From Austropuccinia psidii (lineage: Eukaryota; Basidiomycota; Pucciniomycetes; Pucciniales; Sphaerophragmiaceae): a stretch of DNA of 64,000 nucleotides. Numbering within the stretch: the first letter of the stretch is position 1; every line of letters begins with the position of its first letter. A program made the position numbers and the translations under genes. The notes below the pieces were generated by a model. It was not told where the DNA came from. It saw nothing but the letters and a program-made list of their open reading frames with translations, and did not search any database. The stretch lies in contig JALGQZ010000004.1 in the NCBI GenBank assembly GCA_023105745.1, positions 68,127,112 to 68,191,111 on the forward strand, given 5' to 3'. This document shows positions 10,312-19,943 of the stretch, in pieces.

Positions 10312-13300
10312 CAAACTCTTGAGGCATTTGGGCCAGGCTTGTCTGGATACAAAGTGTGAAAGTCCTTGACAAGGTCTGGGGAGTTGGTAAGGTTGGAAGC
10401 TGGTTCCCAAGTTGTTCTTTCTGGGTCTTCATTGAATCCTTTCCACTCCACTAAATACCATAATGAACCTCTCTTGAGTTTTGAGTCCAGAACCTGAGCT
10501 ACTTCCCATTCTTCTTGCTCTTCCACTATTACTGGAGGTGGTGGCAATTGGTGTCGATTTGGGATAGTTGATTGCTTCACTGGTTCTAACAAGGACACAT
10601 GGAAAACAGGGTGAACTGACTTCCATTGTTGAGGCAACTTGAGGTGATATGCATGGCTGCCAATCTTCTTGAGAACTTCAAAGGGTCCCAACCATCTTTC
10701 TGAAAGTTTCTTGGTGGGTCTTGTTGTCTTGATGTTCTTGGAAGCTAGCCATACTTTGTCCCCAGGTTGGAAATCAGGTGGAATTGCTCTATTTCTATCT
10801 GCATACTTCTTGAATCTTCTTATTGCTGACTCTAATTCTTCTTTGACAACTTGCTGTACTGATTGGAGTTTTGTTGATAACTTTCCAGCAGGTGAATCTT
10901 GAGAAACATGGATTGAGTCAAAGCTGGGATTTCTTCCATAAATGGTGAAAAAAGGTGATTGCTTTGTGGATGAATGTTCTGCATTATTATAGGCAAATTC
11001 AGCCAGAGGGAGCCAGGTGTGCCAGTCATCTTGATGGTAACTGACATACATCCGAAGATACTGTTCTAGAATCTGATTTACCCTCTCTGTCTGTCCATCT
11101 GTTTCAGGGTGAAATGCAGTTGAAAGATCTCTTGATATCTTGAGCTGCTGACATAACTGGGTCCAGAATGATGAAACAAATAAAGAACCTCTATCACTAA
11201 CAATACTGATTGGAAGACCATGTTTGGAAAAGACATGATTAATGAATATTTGAGCTAAGTCCAAAGCAGTGATTGTTGAATAAGTTGGAATAAATATTGC
11301 CATTTTTGAAAATCTGTCTACAACTACTAAAATGGAATCAAAGTTGCTTGACAAGGGCAATTGAGTGATAAAGTCCATTGATAAAGAATTCCAAGGACCA
11401 GATGGAATTTGAAGAGGCTTGAGTAATCCAAACTTCTTATGGTGGATGTTCTTGTTTCTTGAACATTGCTGACATGAGGACACATAGTCCTTGATGATTT
11501 GATTCATGCCAGCCCAATAAAAATCCCTCTTGATGAGCTTGAGGGTCTTCTCCTGGCCAGGATGGCCAGCCAATGGTGAATCATGACGCCTTTGAAGAAT
11601 ATCCAATTGAACTTCATGATTGCTTGGAATAACTACTCTATCTTTGAACAATAACAAATTTGCTTGAGGTTCAAGAGAATAGTCTGGGACTGATTCTCCT
11701 CTTGCTAATTTCTTGAGGATCTCCTTATAGTCTTTGTCTTGCCATACTTGTCTTTGGATCTGATCAACTAAATCTGAAAACATTTCAACTTTTATGGAAA
11801 AGAATCTTGACTCTTGAATTTCATTCTGCTTGAGAACTTGATGAAAGTTTTGAGGATTCTTGCTGATGAAATCCACCCCCCTCTCTGGGTACACGTCGTC
11901 CCGACGTGACAAGGCATCTGGTAAAGTGGCCAGCCTGCCTGGGCGGTAAGTGATAACAAAGTGAAATTCAGACAAAAATTCAGCCCAGCGGGCCTGACGA
12001 CGAGTAAGGACTTTAGAGGACATAAAATATTGGAGAGAACAATGGTCTGTCAAGACCTCAAAGGAATCAGAAAGAGAAAGGAGAAAGGCTCTCCAGCGCT
12101 TGAGAGCCCAAACTATGCCAAGGAGTTCCTTGTCATGAATTTCATAGTTGAGTTCAGCTGGTAAGAGCTTGCGACTATCAAATGCAATGGGATGCTTTCC
12201 TGAGTCATTCACCTGACTCAGTACAGCACCCAAGGCATAATCAGAGGCATCAGTCTCTACAATAGTTGGGAGAGAAGGATTAAAATGAGAGAGGATAGGA
12301 GCAGTGGTGAAAGCTTCTTTGAGTATCTGAAACTGGCTAAGAGCTTCCTCATTGAAGATGAAGGGAGAATCTTTTTTGAGAAGGGAAGTGAGAGCAGAGA
12401 TTTTTTTGGAATAATTTTTAATGAAACGACGATAAAAGTTGGCAAAGCCAAGAAAAGATTGGAGGGCCTTGATGTTCTTGGGCTGAGGCCAATTGAGGAT
12501 TTGTTGAACTTTTGAAGAATCCATCTTGAGGCCATCACTTGAAACAACATAGCCCAAGTATTCCACACTTGAGGCATGGAATACACACTTGGAGGCTTTA
12601 GCAAACAAGTTATTGTCTCTCAGTCTTTGGAGAACAGAGGCCACATGTTTAACATGTTCATCCAAAGAGCTAGAGAAGACCATAATATCATCTAAGTACA
12701 CTACAACAAAAATATCCAAATAATCTGCAAAGATATCATTCACAAGATTTTGGAATGAAGCTGGAGCATTGGTTAAGCCAAATGGCATAACCAAATACTC
12801 ATAACTGCCATATTTGGTTCTAAAGGCAGTTAAATGGTCATCCCCCTCTTTAATTCTCAGGAGATTATAAGCACCACGCAGATCTATCTTGGAGAAGATA
12901 GTAGCACCGTTAAAGACGGTAAGAAGCTGATTCATTGGAGGAACAGGATACCTGTTCTTCCTAGTGACAGCATTAAGTTTGCGGTAGTCAACACACAAAC
13001 GAAGACCACCATCCTTTTTCTTAACAAAAAGGACAGGTGCTCCTGTTGAGGAGGAGCTTGGTCTGATGAAACCTTTCTCTACATTCTCTGAAATGTAGGC
13101 CCGCAGTGTTTCTGACTCATTCTTTGATAAAGAGTAGATAACACCAACTGGAGGTAGAAGACCCTCCAGTTCGATATGATGATCACAGGCACGGTGTGGA
13201 GGAAGTTTCTCTGCTTTCACTTTGGAGAATACATCCAAATATTTGTGATAAACAGGAGGGACTACCTTCAGCACAGTTTCAATCTCTTCTGGCTCTTCCT

Positions 13301-14012
13301 CCTCATCCCACTGCTCCTCCAGGGAGGCATGAAAAGATAAAGGAGGAAGGTCCATATCCCCTTGAAAGAGATGAAGTGAAGATATAGCAACATCTTCTCC
13401 AACATCTTTTATCTCTTTGAAGACTTCATCTCTTAATGGAAGTAATGACTGAGAGGGAAAAATGGAAGGGATATGGACAGAAGGAGGAAGGGAAGGTGTC
13501 TTAAGTTCACCAACCAGAGCAACACTGTTGACAGCAGTGGATAAGTCATTACTAGTAGAAGAAATAATGCCACTAGAATCCTTATGACTAGAATCATAGG
13601 TGATCAATCCATTTTTCCAATCAATAATGGGATTAAAATGGTAAAGAAAATCATAGCCCAATATTAGGTCTTCTCCCTTGGGTGAATCTATGATAAAGAA
13701 ATCCCATTCAAAGCTTGGGAAGGAAGGTAAATCAACAACCCACTTGGTATAATGAGTGATGAACAGGGAAGTGGATTCACTGGAATCCAGAATGAAAAGA
13801 GGAATCTTTTCAGGGAGCTCTGACATGGTCAATGAGTACTTGAGAACAAAATTCTTTGCAATAAAGGAGTTTGTAGCACCAGAATCAATGAGAATACTAT
13901 AAAAAATATCAGAGATTGAAGAAAAAATAAGAAATTTTAAAGATTTCTTGACACTAGTATTCAGAGTGCACAATTGTGCTCTTGAAGGAAATAAGTGAGA
14001 ACCATTGAACAC
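10311..14012 (-). CDS. Element B pol polyprotein with C-terminal chromodomain
   Basis: An uninterrupted 1233-residue frame. The protease motif IDSGA is at residues 42-46, RT YLDD at 439-442, and the RNase H first Asp near 588. The integrase zinc-binding residues are H810, H817, C847 and C850, with catalytic D880, D940 and E976. A canonical chromodomain spans 1168-1212 (EEWEVAQVLDS...LWYLVEWKGF...TTWEPASNL) and keeps the aromatic cage residues. Chromodomains of this type direct integration to particular chromatin in chromoviruses (family knowledge). The ATG at 14012 lies 14 nt after the gag stop and in a different frame, so pol is expressed by reinitiation or frameshifting. All catalytic residues seen are intact and consistent with an active element. 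Confidence 0.95.
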   Translation of the reverse strand: MFNGSHLFPSRAQLCTLNTSVKKSLKFLIFSSISDIFYSILIDSGATNSFIAKNFVLKYSLTMSELPEKIPLFILDSSESTSLFITHYTKWVVDLPSFPSFEWDFFIIDSPKGEDLILGYDFLYHFNPIIDWKNGLITYDSSHKDSSGIISSTSNDLSTAVNSVALVGELKTPSLPPSVHIPSIFPSQSLLPLRDEVFKEIKDVGEDVAISSLHLFQGDMDLPPLSFHASLEEQWDEEEEPEEIETVLKVVPPVYHKYLDVFSKVKAEKLPPHRACDHHIELEGLLPPVGVIYSLSKNESETLRAYISENVEKGFIRPSSSSTGAPVLFVKKKDGGLRLCVDYRKLNAVTRKNRYPVPPMNQLLTVFNGATIFSKIDLRGAYNLLRIKEGDDHLTAFRTKYGSYEYLVMPFGLTNAPASFQNLVNDIFADYLDIFVVVYLDDIMVFSSSLDEHVKHVASVLQRLRDNNLFAKASKCVFHASSVEYLGYVVSSDGLKMDSSKVQQILNWPQPKNIKALQSFLGFANFYRRFIKNYSKKISALTSLLKKDSPFIFNEEALSQFQILKEAFTTAPILSHFNPSLPTIVETDASDYALGAVLSQVNDSGKHPIAFDSRKLLPAELNYEIHDKELLGIVWALKRWRAFLLSLSDSFEVLTDHCSLQYFMSSKVLTRRQARWAEFLSEFHFVITYRPGRLATLPDALSRRDDVYPERGVDFISKNPQNFHQVLKQNEIQESRFFSIKVEMFSDLVDQIQRQVWQDKDYKEILKKLARGESVPDYSLEPQANLLLFKDRVVIPSNHEVQLDILQRRHDSPLAGHPGQEKTLKLIKRDFYWAGMNQIIKDYVSSCQQCSRNKNIHHKKFGLLKPLQIPSGPWNSLSMDFITQLPLSSNFDSILVVVDRFSKMAIFIPTYSTITALDLAQIFINHVFSKHGLPISIVSDRGSLFVSSFWTQLCQQLKISRDLSTAFHPETDGQTERVNQILEQYLRMYVSYHQDDWHTWLPLAEFAYNNAEHSSTKQSPFFTIYGRNPSFDSIHVSQDSPAGKLSTKLQSVQQVVKEELESAIRRFKKYADRNRAIPPDFQPGDKVWLASKNIKTTRPTKKLSERWLGPFEVLKKIGSHAYHLKLPQQWKSVHPVFHVSLLEPVKQSTIPNRHQLPPPPVIVEEQEEWEVAQVLDSKLKRGSLWYLVEWKGFNEDPERTTWEPASNLTNSPDLVKDFHTLYPDKPGPNASRV

Positions 14013-14026
14013 ATCATGATTCCCAC

Positions 14027-15385
14027 TCAGGCTTTTCCCTGCTTGCTAGGGAAGCCTTTTGATGACCCTTGCCTATTCTCAGGCCTCTTGAAGCATTTTT
14101 CAAATGGGTGCTTTCCACCACAATAATTGCACAAGCCTTCTTTGATCCTCCTCTCCTTTTCAGAACCAATTAATTTGTTGTCCTTATTGAGGAAAGCAGC
14201 ATGAGGCTTGTCTTTGGACACTTGAAAATTCTTCCCCTTCTTATTCTTCTTATGATAAGGCTTCTTTGATGATGAATTTTGAGGAGGCTTGGAGGAGTTG
14301 GATCCACTGATTGGAGGCTTCTTCTCTTGATGACTGCCCTTTTCCTTCTGCCTCTCATGGTACCTGGTATCTAATTCCAAGGTGATATCCATGAGTTCTT
14401 GAAGACTATCAAAAGTTCCAGGGTGAGAAGCCAATTGGTCCAACAATCTTGATGCCAAGCCTCTTCTATACACATGAATATAGGCCCTTTCCCCCCAGTC
14501 TCCAATTCTTGACATTAAACTTCTGAAATCAGCTATGTACAAGGAAACTTGACCACTTTCCCTCATCCTCAAATTGTCCAACTCTTGTTCAGCTTTTCTG
14601 ACCTCATTGGGATCACCAAACAGAGTGAATAACTGGGTTTCAAACAACTGCCAGTTATTGAGGAGGTAAGAAGGGTCTTCATTGGAGATATTTGAGAGGT
14701 AAGGTTCAATCCATTTGCCAGCTCTACCAGTAAGAAAAGAAGTTGAATAAAGCACCTTCTTCCTGTCAGAGAAGAAGTTTGCTGGGTCATTATGAAAGAT
14801 TAATTGACAGGATTGAATGAATCCTCTCAATTTATGAGCTTTAGTACCATCAAAAGAATCAGGTGCCTTCATTGATGGAGTCTTGAATGCAGGGACTTTT
14901 GAAGTGTCCCTTGGGGCAACTGCTTGAGTGAGTTGTCCCATAAACTGAGTCATTTGCTCCATCATCTTGAGGAAATTTGGTTCAGCTTGAGAGACAGAAG
15001 GTTGATTAGAAAGGGCTAGATTTGGAGCCTCAGGAGCTTCAGTAGCACCTGCCAAGGCAGCTGCCACTTCAGTCTCTTCAGATTCTTCCTCTTCCACAGA
15101 CTCCTCCCCCTCCTCATCTTCAGCTTCCCCCAATCTACTTCTAGGCCCTTGAGAAACACCAGGATAACCACCCAATAGTCCAGAGAATGATCTTGATCTT
15201 CTAGACTTCACACCTCCTCTTCTGGAGGGTGCTGCTCCTTCCATTGGTGGTCCTCTGTCCAGATTTGCACTCAGTTGATGAACTGATGGTGTGCGGTCAA
15301 GAGGAGCCCTTGGTGTAGGAGTGAGAACAGCTTGATGTCTCTGGGATCTTGTATTCTTGGCTGGGGGACTATGCTGAACTGGCAT
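14027..15385 (-). CDS. Element B gag
   Basis: 452 residues from the ATG at 15385. The basic, Pro/Ser-rich N-terminus is followed by an acidic patch (EDEEGEESVEEEESEE, ~95-110). The retrotransposon gag core runs at roughly 160-330 (FDGTKAHKLRGFIQSCQLIF...WIEPYLSN...LYIADFRSL). A Lys/Ser-rich linker leads to one zinc knuckle CNYCGGKHPFEKC near the C-terminus. The knuckle spacing is C-x2-C-x3-H-x4-C, one residue shorter than the usual CCHC box. Element G keeps the same spacing, so this is probably a family trait. The product packages element RNA into virus-like particles. The reading frame is intact. Confidence 0.93.
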   Translation of the reverse strand: MPVQHSPPAKNTRSQRHQAVLTPTPRAPLDRTPSVHQLSANLDRGPPMEGAAPSRRGGVKSRRSRSFSGLLGGYPGVSQGPRSRLGEAEDEEGEESVEEEESEETEVAAALAGATEAPEAPNLALSNQPSVSQAEPNFLKMMEQMTQFMGQLTQAVAPRDTSKVPAFKTPSMKAPDSFDGTKAHKLRGFIQSCQLIFHNDPANFFSDRKKVLYSTSFLTGRAGKWIEPYLSNISNEDPSYLLNNWQLFETQLFTLFGDPNEVRKAEQELDNLRMRESGQVSLYIADFRSLMSRIGDWGERAYIHVYRRGLASRLLDQLASHPGTFDSLQELMDITLELDTRYHERQKEKGSHQEKKPPISGSNSSKPPQNSSSKKPYHKKNKKGKNFQVSKDKPHAAFLNKDNKLIGSEKERRIKEGLCNYCGGKHPFEKCFKRPENRQGSSKGFPSKQGKA

Positions 15386-16142
15386 TATGAAAGAAGAATG
15401 AATAAAAACTTGATGATACTTTGAATAAAATAAGGCTTGACCAAATCAAATTAAATGAGAATCTTGATGATCTTGAAGAATCAATAAACAGTCTTGAAGT
15501 GAATCAATATGAATAAATCTTGAAGAGTGAAGATGACAAAGTCAAATTCTTATGAATAATCAATTTCAATCAATAAGTCAAATCAAGTCAATCAAAATCA
15601 AATCAATTAAGTCTTGAGGAATTCAATCAATATCTTCAAAAATCAATTCAATTTTCTTGAGGAATCAAATTCAAATCAATAAATCAAATCAAAACTTGAG
15701 GATAAATCAGGTATCTTGAAGAATCAAATCAAGTCAATCAAATCAAATCAAATCAATCAGGTCAATTCAAAATCTTGAGGTGAAATCAATGTCTTGAACA
15801 ATCAATCAATCAATCAATAATCTTGAGAAATTTCAATCAAAACCACTGAATACCCCAAATCAATAAATCCCTGAATAATGAATCAATTAACCCAAATAAT
15901 TCCACTCAAATAACCTGATAAAAACCTGAATTCAGACAAAAGAGAAATTAAGATGATAGAGAATAAAGTGAATTGGTCAGCAGAATAGAGAAATTAGAAA
16001 GAATAAATTTTCATGAGAATGAAATGAGAGAGATGAAAATTGATGAAAATCATAAAATCATTAAAGTTCATAATCATTAAAAGATCATAATAGAAGAATG
16101 AGAGAAATGAATAAAATGAATGAAAAGAAAGGAGCAATTATG
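15386..16142 (-). other. Element B long low-complexity leader
   Basis: About 750 bp of untranslated leader between the self-priming site and gag. It is made largely of TTGATT/TCAAGA-type motifs in element sense (many CAATCAAAT blocks on the + strand). Element G has a leader of similar length and composition (34486-35218). I see no ORF of note. Confidence 0.7.
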
Positions 16143-16156
16143 AGTTAATTAAAATA
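16143..16156 (-). promoter_or_regulatory. Element B self-priming site (PBS)
   Basis: In element sense this reads TATTTTAATTAACT and starts two bases after the 5' LTR. It is perfectly complementary over 14 nt to AGTTAATTAAAATA in the LTR (16516-16529 read on the minus strand). This is the arrangement of Tf1/sushi-type elements, where the mRNA 5' end folds back and primes reverse transcription. No tRNA-like TGG start is present. Confidence 0.75.
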
Positions 16157-16157
16157 A

Positions 16158-16895
16158 TGTCACAGGGGCTCTTCTAAAATGAAGAGGGCCTGGCACTCAG
16201 TGAACAGACTTACTTATGGAGGGCTCAGAAGAAAATACTCAAATGATAAGAGTAATGGAGTAAGAGGATAGATTCCTAGTCATAAAATAATAAGTATAAA
16301 AGATAAGAGAGACAAAACAAAAGCAATAATAAAGAGCCAACCACAAATAATCCTGAGTCACTGTTTCAACCTGTTCAGAAAAGAGAAAAGGGATTAATAA
16401 GGATATGGCCACCAGGACTCTACTGAACAGGTGAGGGAAGGCTAAGACTAACTTAATAAGTAATAAAATAATATTCCAAAAGTGAGAATAAAATAATATT
16501 AAATAATAAATCAACTATTTTAATTAACTGGGGGAAAAACCCCCAGGTGGGTGAAGAGGGGCTGGTATATGTGAGAAATGCCAGCCTTGGAGTTTGAGTG
16601 TTGAGATACTGGCCTGTATGCTGGAAGAAGTTGGATGTGGGATTGAGTCCTGTATTGGTGAATCCAATACAGGTGATACAGTCAATACAGGTATTTGCGC
16701 CTGTATTGATTACAGGACTGTATTTGGTGAATCCTGTATTTGGGTCTTGCCTGTATGAAAACTGTATTGAGGTCTGGAACTGTATTTGGAGACTGTTGAA
16801 TGAAACCCCCTTGCTGATTGGGTTTTGAGGGGTATCAATGAAGTAATGATTTGCTGATGATGATTGGAAATGCCCCTGCCTCCTTGGCTGTGACA
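16158..16895 (-). repeat. Element B 5' LTR (738 bp) with predicted promoter
   Basis: Identical by eye to the 3' LTR. In element sense CACATATACC lies about 40 bp before AGTTAATTAAAATA (starting at 16529). A CTGGGGG-TTTTT-CCCCCAG hairpin ends exactly at that point (16528-16546). If transcription starts there, U3 is about 366 bp and the RNA 5' end is the self-primer. The CTGTAT motif cluster sits in predicted U3. Confidence 0.95.
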
Positions 16896-18153
16896 CTTGA
16901 ACTTCATTGATCTTTGTCTTCTTTGGACAAGTGTTGGCTAAATGTGAAGTACTTCCACATTTATGACACTTCAAGACAGGTCTTTCTGGTCTTCTTTCTT
17001 TAGGAATCATTGAGACTATTTTGGACTCTATTGGGTTTTTAATCCAAGTCTTACCAATTCTTGTTCTGGTAATGATATCTTCCATAGCATTAATGTAGTC
17101 CTCTGTTGAACAAGGTTCCACACATCTGCTTTTGATAGCATTTTCCAGTTCTCCTCCACACTTTCTTAATATTTTCATATTAATCATAGTGTCAGACATA
17201 TCTGGGTGTAAAGCAGATAATCTGTCTTTTTGTTTGAAGAAACAAGTAAGTGGTTTGTCTTTTTCTGAGTTAAAAATGGCACTTTCAAAAGCATTTTCCA
17301 TTTTGAACCTCCAAGAATTATTGGCCCATTTGGTAATCACTTCAGATTTCCACCAAGACCAGTCATGTTTACCATGATCAATCCTCATTTTGTAATACCA
17401 TCTCTTTGCAGTCCTGGTAAATAAACAGTGTAATTTTCCCACTATGATTTCATCAGGTATATTGAAGTCTTCTTGCAACATATCAATAGTCCTGATGAAT
17501 TCAATATGGTTGTATTCTCCTTCACCAGAGAATGTTGGCCATTCTTCTATTTTGGGAATATCCCTTGTAGAGTAGGCATTTTCTCCTAAGAATGGGGTGA
17601 GACTTTCTTTAACAGAAGGTTTTCCTTCAGTTAAAGGTGTAGAATGTCTTGGCATATGTGGTTCATGATTCTTATGAATTTGTTCCACCCTTGAAATTAT
17701 TTCATTCTTCAACTTCTGCCTTTCACTGTCACTTTTTGCTAAGTGTATGGCAAATTGATTGGTATTCTCAACTATTTTTAAGACTTGGTCTTGCAAAATT
17801 GTAAGTTGATCATTCACCTTAAAAATGGAAAGATCTTCCATTTCATCATGCTGAATTTGGCACATATTTTCAATTCTTTTGCAAGAATTGGTAATTGAGT
17901 CAAGTTTGGCATTTGTCACTTGGTGTAATTCAAGGTATTTCTTGTCATTTTTCTTTAATTCAAGTATATCTGATGTAATTTTAGTTAACTTTCCATCAAG
18001 TTTTCCAATTTCTACATTAATACTAGTCTGTACACCAATTATTTCCGTGGAAAGTTTCTGTTCATCCTTTCCTGCTCTTTGGCTGTGAATTCCATCAGAG
18101 TTCTGGCCATATTGAAGACACTTTCCACTGCTGAAGGCTCCAATTTGGGGATC
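16896..18153 (-). pseudogene. Element A gag, C-terminal part with zinc knuckle
   Basis: Open frame between the TRIM D1 and element B insertions. It contains a long coiled-coil-like region (about 18050-17700), the retrotransposon gag core (FSGEGEYNHIEFIRTIDML...WWKSEVITKWA, about 17560-17300) and a canonical CCHC knuckle CHKCGSTSHLANTC (about 16930-16980). The frame would continue directly into pol at 6555. The open stretch that extends past 16896 into the B LTR is an artefact of the insertion. Confidence 0.9.
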
Positions 18154-18617
18154 TGTCACATGGTGGAATGTGATCTACAACTTGCCAGTATTAACCGGTC
18201 TTTCAACCGGTTTAATAGCCTTTTCGGCAAGACTTCCCTTTGCTGAGGTCTGGCAGACAGCATTGTGACAATAAACCGGTTACCAACGTCATGGGTTCGA
18301 TTCCGGTTGGAGACAAGAGGAGGTCTCAATCAAACAACCAGAAATCGCTGGGTTTTCCGCTCCATTGGCGTACAAGGGTTCCGCCCCTTGGGGGTTCCTT
18401 GTAGGCTCCTGTTGTGACTAATGTAACTCCATGAGGGTGACATGGGTAATACCATCAGTTACATGCACTTCGGGACGCAGTGCTCTAAACCCGGGGGTAC
18501 TGTCACATGGTGGAATGTGATCTACAACTTGCCAGTATTAACCGGTCTTTCAACCGGTTTAATAGCCTTTTCGGCAAGAGTTCCCTTTGTTGAGGTCTGG
18601 CAGACAGCATTGTGACA
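18154..18617 (+). mobile_element. TRIM element D1 (464 bp), inserted in element A gag
   Basis: Two 117-bp terminal direct repeats (18154-18270 and 18501-18617, TGTCACATGG...ATTGTGACA, about two differences) flank a 230-bp noncoding middle. The perfect TSD ggatc occurs at 18149-18153 and 18618-18622. A PPT-like CCCGGGGGTAC precedes the right repeat (18490-18500). TAAACCGGTT (18272-18281), one base inside the left repeat, is complementary to AACCGGTTTA in the repeat (18205-18214). No coding capacity. These features define a terminal-repeat retrotransposon in miniature that depends on another element's enzymes. A second copy is at 43254-43717. Confidence 0.93.
18205..18304 (+). promoter_or_regulatory. 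Possible Pol III-type A/B boxes in TRIM D1
   Basis: GGTTCGATTCC (18294-18304) matches the B-box consensus exactly. TAGCCTTTTCGG (18216-18227) matches most of the A-box consensus and lies 11 bp after the predicted 5' end (18205). The A-to-B spacing of about 66 bp is within a workable range. There is no complete tRNA cloverleaf. Pol III use is inference, and the internal TTTT in the A box counts against it. Confidence 0.4.
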
Positions 18618-19274
18618 GGATCCTGTACCCCTGTGGGTAAGGTCTGTGCCAATTGGCTTTGCCTTTGCCCTTTCCTTGATGGTTCTTGGGACCCTTCTGT
18701 TTCCTCTGAGGTCCCTTGGGCTTGTCTTTGGACACTTCTGGAGCTGGTAGACGCCACTGGTGCCTCTGTCTCCAAAGCTGGAGTCATTTCCAACTATTTC
18801 TTCTGGTCTATGGATAAAAGAATTTGGTTCTTCAACAAATTCTTTATCTTTTTGACCTTGTCTTTGCAAGAAAGGGGGCTCCAACCACCTAAGAGTTCTA
18901 TGGTCTTCTCCTGACCCAGAAAGCTCTTGATGTGTAAGTAGGAGTTCATGGCCCCCTGCCAAAGGCTTGGGCAGATTTCCCACTCCTCTTCCTTGGCTGC
19001 TCTGAACCAGTTTTTGTACTGGCATTGATATATTTCTATTTCTGCCACCTGAAAGTGGTTCAGCCCTGGAAATATTACCATAAATCAGTTCAGGCTCTGA
19101 ATTCACGTCAAAATCTGTTGGTACAGACCTTGGGGAATGGGGGGCAACTCTGGCATCCTCCAAATGTGTCTTTCCTGTGGAAGACTTGGCACTTCTGGAT
19201 TTTGTCTTGCCTCTTCCTTGTCCACATCCATCTGATTGGACTGAATAGTTGCTCCCATTTCTGGTATGCACCAT
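18618..19274 (-). pseudogene. Element A gag, N-terminal part, frameshifted
   Basis: The start ATG at 19274 (MVHTRNGSNYS) opens a frame that shares no known domain and runs past 18618. The frame that matches gag downstream of TRIM D1 is a different one (the ATG at 18793 lies in it). A frameshift between about 18790 and 18720 is therefore likely, unless translation starts at 18793. The segment is cut by TRIM D1 at 18617. Confidence 0.75.
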
Positions 19275-19943
19275 TTTTACGTCAATTTAAGGATAAAGAG
19301 TAAAAATAAAGATAAAAACACACCTTTTGGTGGTAATTTATTCTTTTCAGAATTAAATAAGGTGCCTCTTTTAGCAATTTGCACCTCAATACTTTCCTCA
19401 GATTCTGGGCTAGTAATATATCTTTTACTGAGTCTGTTTCCAGCTGCACAGTATTTGATTAAAGACACTAGAAGAATCATAAAAGAGAAAAAATTATTTT
19501 TTATACTATTTAAAATATTTTTAAAGATTTTTTATAAGTTTTATATTTTTTAATATTAAAAAAATTATTCTTTTTAAAGAAAAAAATTAAAATTTAAGAT
19601 TTTGAATGAAAATTAATTCAGAGTAACTCAAAGAATAATTTTATAAGTTTTTGGATGTGAAAAAGCCACGTGTAAAACGGTATAAAATTAAACCAAATTC
19701 CTCAATGAAAAAGATTTCCAAAACAATTTCAAAAATAAGAATTATTTTAACTTTAAAATGAAAGAAAAAAATATTAAATTAATATATTTTAGAGCTTAAA
19801 AATATATTAATTAAGGGTACAAGGCTCAAAAAACACGCCAAAACCTCCAAATATGAGATATTGGTAGGTATGGTAGTTTAAAATTAAGTCTAGAATATGA
19901 TTAAAGCCAAGTCTATGGATAAAGTCACGGCCAGGCCCCCAAA
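19275..19943 (-). other. Element A leader with primer-binding-site-like motif
   Basis: Directly after the 5' LTR in element sense is TTTGGGGGCCTGGCCGTG (about 19926-19943), which recurs after the 5' LTR of element C (57409-57426). From its TGG it begins TGGGGGC, as in tRNA-Pro-primed elements, but the following bases differ, so the tRNA is unassigned. The remainder is AT-rich and noncoding. Confidence 0.65.

Larger units (their letters stand above)
6556..16895 (-). mobile_element. Element B: young full-length chromodomain Gypsy element with antisense accessory gene
   Basis: 10,340 bp bounded by 738-bp LTRs (6556-7293 and 16158-16895) that I read as identical, with perfect TSD cttga (6551-6555 and 16896-16900). 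The order on the minus strand is 5' LTR, self-priming site, low-complexity leader, gag, pol, a pair of ~115-bp repeats, a 3-kb region holding a + strand accessory gene and a tandem array, polypurine tract, 3' LTR. It sits inside gag-pol of element A. Identical LTRs and open gag and pol frames suggest very recent insertion and possible autonomy. Confidence 0.97.

Noticed and set aside
16453..16895. C-terminal extension of the gag open stretch into the element B LTR
   Set aside because: These codons are read from B LTR sequence after the insertion point at 16895/16896 and are an artefact of nesting. The same peptide appears at 6851-7293.
18271..18330. A tRNA gene in TRIM D1
   Set aside because: Only the B-box/T-arm-like stretch fits. 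The T-stem does not pair properly and there is no cloverleaf.
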